From Meconema thalassinum (Eukaryota > Arthropoda > Insecta > Orthoptera > Tettigoniidae), in NCBI GenBank assembly GCA_946902985.2, contig OX336388.2, forward strand, positions 1,505,196,545-1,505,260,544: 64,000 bases of DNA, written 5' to 3'. The position numbers were made by a program, and so were the translations under genes. This document shows, piece after piece, positions 22,010 through 33,217 of the stretch. Within the stretch, counting starts at the first letter, position 1. Each line of letters opens with the position of its first letter. The notes under the pieces were generated by a model. It did no database searches and was not told the origin of the DNA. It saw only the letters and a list, made by a program, of their open reading frames with translations.

Positions 22010-23311
22010 AAAATAAGAAGACATGTGTCTGAGGATTTTTCGATGTGGTGTATATTATGAGCTGAAAGGGGTGAAAAGTGGAGATTGAAAGATTCCTAAC
22101 GGAGCGTGTATCTCTTAAACGACATAGGCGAGGAGTTTGAAACTCAGCGAAAAAAAATCAACATAAAAAAGAAGTAAATATGTGTTGACCGTTTTTTCAT
22201 AAATCCAATTTAAGGGGCCTATGGGGAGAAATGAAATTCGGGGGGGGGGGAACAGGAAAGAAAGTGTCCTAACTGATTGACTGACTGACTCGGTCATCAA
22301 ATTCAGGGGGAAAAACTGCTTTAAAGTAAGTAAATAGCTGTTCGACAGTTTTTTTTTCATAAATCAAATTTAAGGATTTTGTGGGGAGGGGGTGAAATTC
22401 TGAAAAAAGAAAATTGAAAGAAAATGTCCTGACTCACTCACTCATCATCGCCCAGCCAAAATTATTGAAGTCAGAAACATGACAGTTTGGGGATATGTTC
22501 ATTGTATGCCAAAACCGTCTACTAAGGGAGGATTTTCGGATATTCAGGTTCTAAATTGGTCTTAAGGGGGTTAAACCTGCATTTCATTGAATAACAATAT
22601 CTCCCGATTGGTTTCATTGGGGGATGTGATACACAGCATATAAACTCATCATTAAAAGTAACAAGACACGTGTCTGAGGGTCTTTCGATGTGTTTTTGAT
22701 GTGAAAGGGGTGAAAAGTGGGGATTGAAAGATTCCTAACGGAGCGTGTATCTCTTAAACGACATAGGCAAGGAGTTTGAAACTCAGCGAAAAAAAAATAA
22801 GCATAAACAATAAGTAAATATGTGTTTGACCGTTTTTTCATAAATCCAATTTAAGGAGCTCATGGGGAGGGGTGAAATTCGGGGGAGGGGGGGGGGGACA
22901 GGACAGGAAAGAAAGTGTCCTAACTGATTGACTGACTGTCTCACTCATCAAACTCAGGGGGGAAAAACTGCTTTAAAGTAAGTAAATAGCTTTTCGACAG
23001 GTTTTTTTTTTCAATCAAATTGAAGGGGTTCATCGGGAGGGGTGAAATTCTGAAGAGAATAAATTGAAAGAAAATGTCCTGACTCATTCACACACTCATC
23101 ATCGCCCAGCCAAAAATATTGAAGTTGGAAACATGACATTTCGGGGATATGTTCGTTGTATGTCAAAACCGTACACTAAGGGAGGTTTTTTGGATATTCA
23201 GGTTCTAAAGGGGTCTTAAGGGGGTTAAACCTGCATTTCATTGAATAACAATATCTCACAAGTGGTTTCATTTGTGGATGTGATACTCGGCATATAAACT
23301 AATCATTAAAA

Positions 23312-24763
23312 ACAAGAAGTTCCGTGAAGAACTATACAGCCTACTTTTCATGCCAATGATTATTCTACAGAATATGAACCTATCTAGAATAATGACGAAA
23401 TTAATTTGCTAATATCGAAATTTCCAATTAGTTCGAAATACTGTATACCTGGCATAATGTATCCTAACAGAGCACTACAGTTGGCAGCCCTGATGACTGA
23501 ATATATTCTTAGTTCCGTCTCTTACGGTACTAAATACAAAATTTGGTTGAAGTCCACTGGATAGCATGGACGTTACATGCAGTTAAACATTGGATCTAAC
23601 AGCGCGCGTAAAATCATGTTGGCAACAATGTCATGCATGTATTGGTCAGAAATAATCTGAAATAATATGATCTATTGTTGTGCCAATTTTGAATGAAATC
23701 CATTAGTTAGTATAGAAGTTTCATGCATTTTAAAATTGGACCTATCAGCAGGCTTAGAATCATGTTGGCAGCACTGACGTATATTAGTTACTCCAAATTC
23801 GTCTAGAATGCCAGGTACTATACGTGTGCAAAGTTTAGAGCTATTGGCTTGCATACTTTCTGATATATTGATATTAGGGTAACAAAAATAGGGACAGCAC
23901 ATATTAACAGTTGGCAGCCCTGGTTGCTCCTTAGAATACGCATAGTCATATCTGTTATGGTACACATAGCACATACGAAATTTGGTTGAAATCCAAACGA
24001 TAGTATGGAAGTTACATGTATTTAAAGTTGGACCTGTCAGCGGGCTTAGAATCATGTTGGTAGCACTGACGTATATAAGTTACTCCAAATTAATATAGAA
24101 TGTCAGGTACTATACGTGTGCATAGTTTAAAGCTGTCGGCTTGCATACTTTCTGATATATTGGTATTTGGATAAAATAAATTAGGAGCATTTATTAACAG
24201 TTGGCAGCCCTGGTATGTCTTAAGAATACGCTCAGTCATATCTGGTTATGTACACATACAACATACGAAATTTGGTTGAATTCCACTTGATAGTGTAGAA
24301 GTTATATGCATTTAAAAACTTGGACCTATCAGGAGGCTTATAATCATTTTGGCAACACTGCCATGTTTGGCCTCCTGATAATTAAACTGAAATATTATGA
24401 TCTGTACGTGTGCCAATTTTGAAATAGCTCCCATTCATACTTTCCAAGATATCCAACATGGAGCTCAAATTTCAATTGCGAATTTTTAGCAGTTGGTAGC
24501 ACTGACATCATTTTCAAATATGGCCGTGAGATATTCAGGTATAGATCTTTACTCCTACCAAATTTTGTTTCGATTGCAGCAGTCGTTTAGGAGTTGATAG
24601 GGGGGGACACACACAGCCAGACAGACAGACAGACAGACAGAAAGACAGACATACAGACAGACAGACAGACCGACAGACAGACAGACAGACAGACAGACAC
24701 ACATTTGCCCGATCTCATAAGTCTACTTTTTCCTCATTTTTGCAAAATGTGAAAAGTAGGCTA
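23312..24763 (+). mobile_element. Family B Helentron-like element, copy B2 (complete, ~1.45 kb)
   Basis: Same organisation as B1: ACAAGAAGTTCCGTGAAGAA at the start, TTGGCAGC/TTGGTAGC module cores, a (GACA)n microsatellite at about 24617-24700, and an end in GAAAAGTAGGCTA. The flanks CATTAAAA and ATAAGCAGACATG join to match the uninterrupted module at 28390, so there is no target duplication. Confidence 0.82.
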
Positions 24764-25409
24764 ATAAGCAGACATGTGTCTAAGGGTTTTTCGATGTGGT
24801 GTATTATTATGAGGTGAAAGGGGTGAAAAGTGGGGGTTGAAGGATTCCTAACGGAGCGTGTAGGCCTATCTGTTAAACGACATAGGCGAGAAATTTGAAA
24901 CTCAGCGAAAAAAAATCAGCTTAAAAAGTAAGTAAATCGGTGTTCGACTGTTTTTTCATACATTAATTTACGGGGCCAATGGGGTGGGTTGAAATTCTGG
25001 GGAAAAAAGGGGAGAAAGTGTCCTAACTGACTGACTAACTCACTCACTCATCAAACTCAGGGGGAAAAAGACAGCTTAAAAATAAGTTAATAGGTGTTCA
25101 AGCGTTTTTTCATCAATCCAATATAAGGGGCCCATGGGGAGGGGTGAAATTCTTGTAAAAATAATTGAAAGAAAATGTCCTGTCTGACCCACTCACTCAT
25201 CACGCCCAGCGAAAACTATTAAAGTTGGAAACATGAAATTTTGGGAATATGTTCGCTGTATGTCGAAAACGTCAACTACGGAATGATTTTTGTTTATTCG
25301 GGTTTTAAAGAGGTGTTAAGGGGGTAAACGTGCATTTCATTGAATAGCGATATCTCATGAGTTGTTTCTTTGGGGATGTGATATTCGGTATATAAACTAA
25401 TCATTAAAA

Positions 25410-27561
25410 ACAATATGTTCAGTAAAGAACATATAGCCTACTTTCTCCTAAATGCATGGGTATTGTTATAACTCTTTGTCCTTTTCAAGGAGTATGATCG
25501 AATGTTGGTTGTAGTAGCTTGTTGAAATACAACGTGCTATAGGGATATTAAACATGAATATGAGGTGCCCTTTGCTAGTGCTACCTCTGTACCAAATTTC
25601 GTTCAATTCGGTTTCACCGTGTTTGAATTGATAGGGGGAATCGATTTGCACACATACTTGGCCACCATCTGCAAACAATTGGGCTGATGTTCTTGCAGTT
25701 TGGTCTGAATATGTTTCCCACATAAAGATATGGTGTTGCAAAATTTGGTAGAGACTAGATTATTAGGTTGGTCGTAATTACATTTTAGCTTTTAACATTT
25801 GGGTGGCCGCGATTACGTTTCCGTCAAGATAGCGGTGATATAAAACATGACACTAAGGTGCCCTTTGCTAGTGCTACCTCTGTACCAAATTTCGTTCCAT
25901 TCTGTTTCACCGTGTTCGAATTGATAAGGGGAATCGATTTTCACACAAAGATGGCCACCATCCGCAAAATATTAGGCTGATGACCTATTAGTTTGGTCAA
26001 AGGATGCTCCCTCCATAAAGGTATGTTGTTGCTAAATTTGCTAGAGATCGGATGATTAGGCTAATCGTAATTTGATTTAAGCTTTGAACATTTGTGTGGC
26101 CGCCATTGCGTTTTTGTCAATATGGCGGCGATATAAACCATGACACTGAGATGCCCTTTGCTAGTGCTATCTCTGTACCAAATTTCGTTCCATTCGGTTT
26201 CACCGTGTTTGAATTAATAGGGAGAATCTATTTTGACACAAAGATGGCCGCCATCCGCAAACTATTAGGCGAATGACCTATTAGATTGGTCAAAGGATGC
26301 TCCCTCCATAAAGGTATGTAGTTGCAAAATTTGGTAGAGATCGGAAGATTAGGTTAATCGTAATTTGATTTAAGCTTTGAACATTCGTGTGGCCGCCATT
26401 ACGTTTCAGCCAAGATGGTGGCGATATAAAACATGACACTGAGGTGCCCTTTGCTAGTGCTACCTCTGTACCAAATTTCGTTCCATTCGGTTCCACCGTG
26501 TTCGAATTAATAGGGGGAATCAATTTTGACATAAAGATGGCCGCCACCCGCAAACTATTAGGCTAATAACCTATTAGATTGGTCAAAGGATGCTCCCTCC
26601 ATAAAGGTATGTAGTTGCAAAATTTGGTAGAGATCGGATGATTAGGTTAATCGTAATTTGATTTAAGCTTTGAACATTCGTGTGGCCGCCATTACGGTTC
26701 TGTCAAGATGGCGGCGATATAAAACATGACACTGAGGTGCCCTTTACTAGTGCTACCTCTGTACCAAATTTCGTTCCATTTGGTTTCACCGTGTTTGAAT
26801 TTATAGGGGGAATTGATTTTCACACAAAGATGGCCGCCATCCGCAAACTATTAGGCTAATGACCTAGTTATTTGGTCAAAGGATGCTTCCTCTATAAAGG
26901 TATGTTGTTGCAAAATTTGGTAGAGATCGGATGATTAGGTTAATCGTAATTTGATTTAAGCTTTGAACATTTGTGTGGCCGCCATTACGTTTCCGTCAAG
27001 ATGGCGGCGATATAAAACATGACACTGAGGTGCCTTTTGTTAGTACTACCTCTGTACCAAATTTCGTTCCATTCGGTTGCACCGTGTTCGAATTAATAGG
27101 GGCAATCGATTTTCACACAAAGATGGCCGCCATCCGCAAACTATTGCGCTGATGAATTATTAGTTTGGTCAAAGGATGCTCCCCCCATAAAGGTATGTTG
27201 TTGCAAAATTTGGTAGAGATCGGATGATTAGGTTTGTCGTAATTTGATTTAAGCTTTGAACATTTGTGTGGCCGCCATTACGTTTCCGTCAAGATGGCGG
27301 CGATATAAAACATGACACTGAGGTGTCCTTTGCTAGTGCTACCTTTGTACCAAATTTCGTTCAATTCGCATTCACCGTGTTCGAATTGATAGGGGGGACA
27401 GACATTCAGAGTACACACACTCACACACACACACACACAGACACACAGACACACACAGACTCACACACACACATACACACACACAGACAGACACACTTTT
27501 TTCGCCCTGTGTTGATCTCATAAGTCTACTTTCATTTTTTGCAAAAATCGAAAGTAGGCTA
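25410..27561 (+). mobile_element. Family C Helentron-like element, copy C1 (complete, ~2.15 kb)
   Basis: It starts ACAATATGTTCAGTAAAGAA, then ATATAGCCTACTTTC, and ends ATCGAAAGTAGGCTA. The body is a strict tandem array: the AAGATGGCGGC core is at 26122, 26415, 26708, 27001 and 27294, exactly 293 bp apart, and AAATTT phrases are at 26180, 26327, 26473, 26620, 26766 and 26913, 146-147 bp apart. A CA-rich microsatellite (27410-27495) precedes the 3' hairpin. Frames such as 26094-26276 only read the repeat. It is inserted in the Helitron array at the same module position as B1 and B2. Confidence 0.83.
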
Positions 27562-28045
27562 ATAATCAGTCATATGTCTAAGGGTTTATCGATGAGGTGT
27601 ATATTATGAGGTGAAAGGGGTGAAAATTGGGGGTTGAAGGATTCTTAACGGAGTGTGATATCTGAAACGACATTGGCGAGAAGTTTGAAATTCGGCGGGA
27701 AAAAACAGCTTAAAATACAAGTAAATAGGAGTTCGACCGTTTTTTCATAAATCCAATTTAAGGGTCCCTTGGGGAGGGGTGAAATTCTGGGGGAAAAAAA
27801 CAAACAGGAAAGAAAGTGTCCTAACTGACTGACTCACTTACTCATCATCGCCCAGCCAAAATTATTGAAGTTAGAAACATGAAATTTAGGGGCTATGTTC
27901 GTTCTATATCGAAAACGACCACTAAGGAAAGAGATTTGAATATTCAGGTTCTAAAGAGGTGTTAAGGGGGTAATCGTGCATTTCATTGAATAACAATATC
28001 TCACGAGTGGTTTCATTTGGGGATGTGATACTTGGCACATATACT

Positions 28046-28375
28046 GAAAAATCCACAGCCTGCTTCCAGTCTCCGACCGGGTCAGGAATGGAATGGACGA
28101 AGCCCCCATCTAACGGCGAGTATATGAACTGTGCCGGCTGCCGACGCCTGACGCACTCCTCTGGGGCAATGATTAAATGAATGACAGATGAAATGAAATG
28201 ATGGGGGAGAGTGTTGCTGGAATGAAATTTTGACAGGGAAAACCGGAGTACCCGGAGAAAAACCTGTCTGCCTCCGTTTTGTCCAGCACAGATCTCACAT
28301 GGAGTGACCGGGATTTGAACCACGGACCCAGCGGTGAGAGGCCGGCATGCTGCCGCCTAAGCCACGGAGGCTTTT
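28046..28375 (-). repeat. SINE type 4, full length, in the Helitron
   Basis: Near-identical to 19317-19646, same orientation. It is flanked by TTGGCACATATACT (28032-28045) and TTGGCACATCTACT (28376-28389), a 14-bp duplication with one mismatch. It is inserted in the last part of the Helitron module array. Confidence 0.9.
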
Positions 28376-28555
28376 TTGGCACATCTACTAATCATTAAAA
28401 ATAAGCCGACACATGTCTAATGGTTTTTAGATGTAGTGTATATTATGAAGTGAAAGGGATAAAAAGTGGGGGTTGAAAGATTCCTAACGGAGCGTGTATC
28501 TCTTAAACGACATAGGCGAGGAGTTTGAAACTCGGAGGAAATCAATCAGCTTAAA

Positions 28556-28590
28556 ATAAATAAATAAATAAATAAATAAATAAAATAAAT
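28556..28590 (+). repeat. (AAAT)n microsatellite
   Basis: A run of AAAT/AATA units within a Helitron module, replacing the short A-rich segment seen at the same place in the other modules. Confidence 0.85.
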
Positions 28591-29388
28591 AGATGTTCAA
28601 CCATTTTTTCATAAATGCAATTTAAGGGGCCTATGGGAAGGGGAGAAATTCTGGAAGAAAAACGTCCACTAAGGAAGGATTTTTGGATGTTCACTCTCAT
28701 CGACCAACCAAAACTATTAAAGTTAGAAGAATGATATTTTGGGGATATGTTTGTTGTGTGTCGAAAACGTCTACTAAGGAGGGATTTTTGGGTATTCAGG
28801 TTCTAAAGGGGTGTTAATGGGGTTAAACATGCAGTTCATTGAATAACAATATGACATGACTATGACGCGAGCGAAGCGAGGCTAAAAATGAGATGGTATG
28901 TGTCTGTGTATTACTCAATCACGCAAGTACCACTGGTCCGATTTACATGAATTTTACATGGAAGTAGCTGATTTACCTGGTTAACATGTAGGTTACTTTT
29001 GATTTCAATACTTTGCACTATTTAAAGGTGGCGACCATTTTAGAGACGTCACTACACCCTTTGGTTTCAAACTTTCATATTTCCATTTCAAATAAAAAGA
29101 GAACTCTAAGAAATAGCAAACTTTTGATGGCATACACGAGGTTTAAAATTACATTTTCTATCCGAAAGGTATCTCCAACGGTTAGCGAGTAAAACCTAAA
29201 TTTTTGCTATAAAACACGGTCAACGCCGAGCGATGTAGTTGGACAAAATGTTCCATCCTTTATCTTCCTCTGCGCAGCACCTCGCCTATCCCCTGTTTTA
29301 ACTGTCACCTTCACATTTTAATTTATTTATGACGCATAGCGAAGCACGGGTACTTCAGCTAGTAGTACATAAATCTAAGGCCTATAAT

Positions 29389-30814
29389 ACATGAAGTTCC
29401 GTGACGAACTAAAGAGCCTACTTTTCTTAAAATTTAAGATTTATGCCAATGATTAATATATATGGATCTATCTAGAATAATGACGAAATTAAGTTGGTAA
29501 CATCGACATTTCTAAATAGTTCGAAATACTGTATAGGCTACCTGGCATAATGTAGCCTAATAGAGAACTACAGTTGGCAGCCCTGGTGACTGAATATATT
29601 CTTAGTTCCATCTCTTAAGGTACAGAATACAGAATTTGGTTGAAGTCCAATGGATAGCATGGACGTTACATGCAGTTAATCATTGGATCTAACAGCACGT
29701 AAAATCATGTTTGCAACAATGACATACATGTAGTCTATTAGTCAGAAATAATCTGAAATAATATGATCTATGTTGTGTCAATTTTCAAAGAAATCCATTA
29801 GTTAGTATAGAAGTTACATGCATTTTAAAATTGGACCTATCAGCAGACTTAGAATCATATTGGCAGCACTGACGTAGGACTATATTACTTACTCCAAATT
29901 AATCTAGAATGCCAGGTACTACACGTGTGCAAAGTTTAGAGCTATTGGCTTGCATACTTTCTGATATATTGATATTAGGGTAACAAAAATAGAGACAGTA
30001 TTTATTAACAGTTGGCAGCCCTGGTTACTCTTAAGAATCGGCATAGTCATATATGTTATGGTACACATAGCACACACGAAATTTGTTTGAAATCCAAATG
30101 ATATTATAGAAGTTACATGTATTTTAAATTGGACCTCTCAGCAGGATTGGAATCATGTTGGTAGCACTGACGTATATAAGTTAATCCAAATTAATATAGA
30201 ATGTCAGGTACTATACGTGTGCATAGTTTAAAGCTGTCGGCTTGCATACTTTCTGATATATGGGTATTTGGATAAAAAATGAGAGCATTTATTAACAGAT
30301 GGCAGCCCTGGTGGCTCTTAAGAATACGCTCAGTCATATCTGTTTATGTCCACATAGCACATACGAAATTTGGTTGAATTCCAATTGATAGTGTAGAAGT
30401 TATATGCATTTAAATATTGGACCTATCAGCAGGCTTATAATCATTTTGGCAACACTGCCATGTATGGCCTCCTGGAAATTAAACTGCAATATTATTATCT
30501 ATACGTGCGCCAATTTTGAAATAGCTCCCATTTATACCTTCCAAGATATCCAACATGGAGCTAAAATTTCAATTGCGATTTTTCAGCAGTTGGTAGCACT
30601 GACATCATTTTCAAATGTGGCCGTGAAATTTTCAAGTATAGATCTTTACTCCTACCAAATTTTGTTTCGATTGCTGCAGCCGTTTAGGAGTTGTTAGGGG
30701 GGTACACACAGCCAGATAGACAGACAGAAGGACAGACAGACAGACCGACACACATTTGCCCGATCTCATAAGTCTACTTTTTTCTAATTTTTACAAAATG
30801 TGAAAAGTAGGCTA
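29389..30814 (+). mobile_element. Family B Helentron-like element, copy B3 (complete, ~1.43 kb)
   Basis: It starts ACATGAAGTTCCGTGACGAA and ends GTGAAAAGTAGGCTA. It has TTGGCAGCCCTGG and TTGGCAGCACTG module cores and a short GACA microsatellite (about 30712-30750). It is inserted in A4 directly after the Helitron-distal flank; the A sequence AGGCCTATAATACAT continues after it, with some intervening bases (about 30824-30850) that replace the usual CCAACATGG segment. Confidence 0.8.
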
Positions 30815-31055
30815 ATAAAAATCCTGTCACTCCAGTTTTTCGTTCATTCTTGGTGACCATCCAAAATATTTAGACTGTTCTCAATATCTACGAATCTATT
30901 GCAGCAATCAAACTGACAATAAATGTTGATAGGGGCAATTGATATTAGTAGGCTATATGAAAATAGGCTATTTAGTTTTTCACGGAGCTACTTGTTACAT
31001 TTTCAGTTTGATTTATTTTCCTATATTAATGAATTTTTCCACTATATTAATAAAA

Positions 31056-32361
31056 ACAAGATGTTCAGTAAAGAACATATAGCCTACTTTCTCCTAAATG
31101 CATGGGTATTGTTATAACTCTTTGTCCTTTTCAAGGAGTATGATTGAATGTTGGTTGTAGTAGCTTGTTGAAATACAACGTGCTATAGGGATATTAAACA
31201 TGAATATGAGGTGCCCTTTGCTAGTGCTACCTCTGTACCAAATTTCGTTCAATTCGGTTTCACCGTGTTTGAATTGATAGGGGGAATCGATTTGCACACA
31301 TACTTGGCCTCCATCTGCAAACTATTGGGCTGATGTTCTTGCAGTATGGTCAGAATATGTTTCCCACATAATGATATGGTGTTGCAAAATTTGGTAGAGA
31401 CTAGATTATTAGGTTGGTCGTAATTACATTTTAGCTTTTAACATTTGGATGGCCGCGATTACGTTTCCGTCAAGATAGCGGTGATATAAAACATGACACT
31501 GAGGTGCCCTTTGCTAGTGCTACCTCTGTACCAAATTTCGTTCATTCGGTTCCACCGTGTTCGAATTAATAGGGGGAATCAATTTTGACATAAAGATGGC
31601 CGCCATCCGCAAACTATTAGGCTAATGACCTATTAGATTGGTCAAAGGATGCTCCCTCCATAAAGGTATGTTGTTGCAAAGTTTGGTAGAGATCGGGTGG
31701 TTATGTTAGTCGTAATTTGATTTAAGCTTTAAACATTTGTGTGGCCGCCATTACGTTTCTGTCAATATGGCGGCGATATAAATCATGACACTTAGATGCC
31801 CTTTGCTAGTGCTATCTCTGTACCAAATTTCGTTCCATTCGGTTTCACCGTGTTTGAATTAATAGGGGGAATTGATTTTCACACTAAGATGGCCGCCATC
31901 CGCAAACTATTACGCTGATGACCTATTAGTTTGGTCAAAGGATGCTCCCCCATATCTGTATGTTGTTGCAAAATTTGGTAGAGATCGGATGATTAGGTTA
32001 GTCGTAATTTGATTTAAGCTTTTTACATTTGTGTGGCCGCCATTACGTTTCCGTCAAGATGGTGGCGATATAAAACATGACACTGAGGTGTCCTTTGCTA
32101 GTGCTACCTTTGTACCAAATTCCGTTCAATTCGCATTCACCGTGTTCGAATTGATAGGGGGGGACAGACATTCAGAGTACACACACTCACACACACACAG
32201 ACACACACACACACAGACACTCACACAGACTCACACACACACATACACACACACACACATACAGACTCACACACACACACATACTCACACACAGACAGAC
32301 ACACTTTTTTCGCCCGGTGTTGATCTCATAAGTCTACTTTGTAAATATCGAAAGTAGGCTA
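31056..32361 (+). mobile_element. Family C Helentron-like element, copy C2 (internally shorter)
   Basis: It starts ACAAGATGTTCAGTAAAGAA and ends ATCGAAAGTAGGCTA. The first 400 bp are near-identical to C1, but fewer 293-bp units are present (cores near 31592, 31765, 31888 and 32059). A long CA-rich microsatellite (about 32175-32300) precedes the 3' end. Copies C1 and C2 therefore differ mainly in tandem-unit number. Confidence 0.8.
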
Positions 32362-32797
32362 AAAATAGCACTTACACATTTCACAAATATCTACTGGATC
32401 GCTTAGAGTTGTATTGTCTTGCTTAAGGGTTATGCTTGATGTATTGTTATTTTAATTTTTATTTCGAATGTTGTTAATTATGTTCCTAGAGGTTTAACCC
32501 ATGTTGTCAGAGGATGTAATATTATGATCATTATATGCTTTATTTTCCCGATCTACCTATACTACTAGCATTTTTACTTTGTCTTTCTGGACTGTGATTA
32601 ATGAAGAGAGCTGTGTTTACTTGTATGCTATAAAAATAAATAGTGTATGTTTGCTGAAACAGAGTGGGCCATTAAGTTGGGAATCGACTGAAGTTTTAGG
32701 TTGGAGGACTGGATTACAAAATTTTTGTTCCGTTTTGAAGCGACAATTTGACCTACATCCTTTGCGCTCCTTCATTCTTCTGACAGCGACATCTTCT
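32362..32797. other. Unassigned stretch
   Basis: No recognisable repeat. The plus frame at 32579-32836 and the minus frame at 32617-32901 overlap and show no family signature. Confidence 0.35.
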
Positions 32798-33131
32798 GTC
32801 ACTACAGTTTTTCGATCAAAATTATTGGAGTTTTGACGTAGGCAGTTTATAAGGTAGATCTCATATTTAAATAGCATCTTTTTAGTATAATTTTTTAACA
32901 CACGTCATTTATTTATTTGCAAGCTTTTCCATTTTTGATTTAAAACAATTTTTGTAAGGCTCCTGTCACTACAGTTTTTCGATCAAAATTATTGGAGTTT
33001 TGACGTAGGTAGTTTATAAGGTAGATCTCATATTTAAATAGCAACTTTTTAAGTATCATTTTTTAACACACGGCATTTAATTATTTGCAAGCTTTTCCAT
33101 TTTTCATTCAAAACAATTTCTGTAAGGATAT
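32798..33131 (+). repeat. 167-bp tandem duplication (two units)
   Basis: Unit 1 is 32798-32964 and unit 2 is 32965-33131. Both start GTCACTACAGTTTTTCGATC and include GACGTAGGCAGTTTATAAGG-like sequence and TTTGCAAGCTTTTCCATTTT. They differ at a few positions. A short related word (CTGTCACTCCAGTTTTTCG) occurs at 30829-30847. Confidence 0.85.
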
Positions 33132-33181
33132 CCATTTCTTTTTGGCTATGTTAACTAGGTTTAGATTTAATATCAATCACG

Positions 33182-33217
33182 CTGAGGAAGGTATCAATGA
33201 AATACCGAAACATGTAC
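33182..33217 (+). other. Stem-loop motif, relative of the 108-bp repeat hairpin
   Basis: GCTGAGGAAGGTATCAATGA is followed by AATACCGAAACATGTAC. The stem GGTAT/ATACC replaces the GGCAC/GTGCC stem of the copies at 1876-1908 and 2679-2711, while the flanking GAAGG and CCGAAACATGTAC are kept. This is a compensatory difference in an otherwise conserved hairpin. Function unknown. Confidence 0.55.

Larger units (their letters stand above)
20390..28860 (+). repeat. Helitron internal tandem module array
   Basis: A module containing GATTTTTGGATATTCAGGTT, GTGTTAAGGGGGTAAAC-like sequence, CATTTCATTGAATAACAATA and GATGTGATACTCGGCATATA recurs near 20532, 22580, 23235, 25340, 27978 and 28835. With nested elements removed the spacing is about 640-655 bp for the first three intervals and about 490-515 bp for the last two. 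Each module also has GTGAAAGGGGTGAAAAGTGG and CTAACGGAGCGTGTATCTCT. Elements B1, B2 and C1 all lie at the CTAATCATTAAAA position of a module. Confidence 0.78.
19665..29362 (+). mobile_element. Helitron, complete ends, non-autonomous, with nested elements
   Basis: It starts TCTAATATATAAAAGTGAAA plus a (TATG)n run, a typical arthropod Helitron 5' end. It ends GCGAAGCACGGGTACTTCAG then CTAG. The flanks are GTAA before and TAGT after, so insertion is between A and T with no duplication. Joining the flanks restores the A4 sequence (TTGATGTAATAGTACATAA). No Rep/helicase frame is present. The interior is a tandem array of modules (20390-28860) and contains two B elements, one C element and two SINEs. 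Confidence 0.88.
18150..30996 (-). mobile_element. Family A Helentron-like element, copy A4, deeply nested
   Basis: A element sequence in minus orientation occupies about 18150-18363, 18555-19316, 19647-19664, 29363-29388 and 30815-30996. Its 5' terminus (CACGGAGCTACTTGT on the plus strand) ends at 30996. The 3' end is missing on the left. The gaps are a SINE type 2, a SINE type 4, a complete Helitron and a B element. In each case the A consensus continues in register, which dates the A copy as the oldest component of this 13-kb block. Confidence 0.75.

Noticed and set aside
26094..27523. Recurring frames in C elements such as MWPPLRFRQDGGDIKHDTEV
   Set aside because: They recur only because the 293-bp unit recurs. 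The unit length breaks frame, and the C-terminal (His-Thr)n is the CA microsatellite.
25410..27561. CRISPR-like array of regular repeats
   Set aside because: Units are long, contiguous and similar throughout, with no short identical repeats separated by unique spacers. The context is eukaryotic transposon DNA.
33182..33217. Hammerhead ribozyme
   Set aside because: CTGAGGA and GAAA are present, but an extra A separates the core from the stem, and the copies at 1876 and 2679 lack the CTGANGA core. Kept only as a stem-loop motif.
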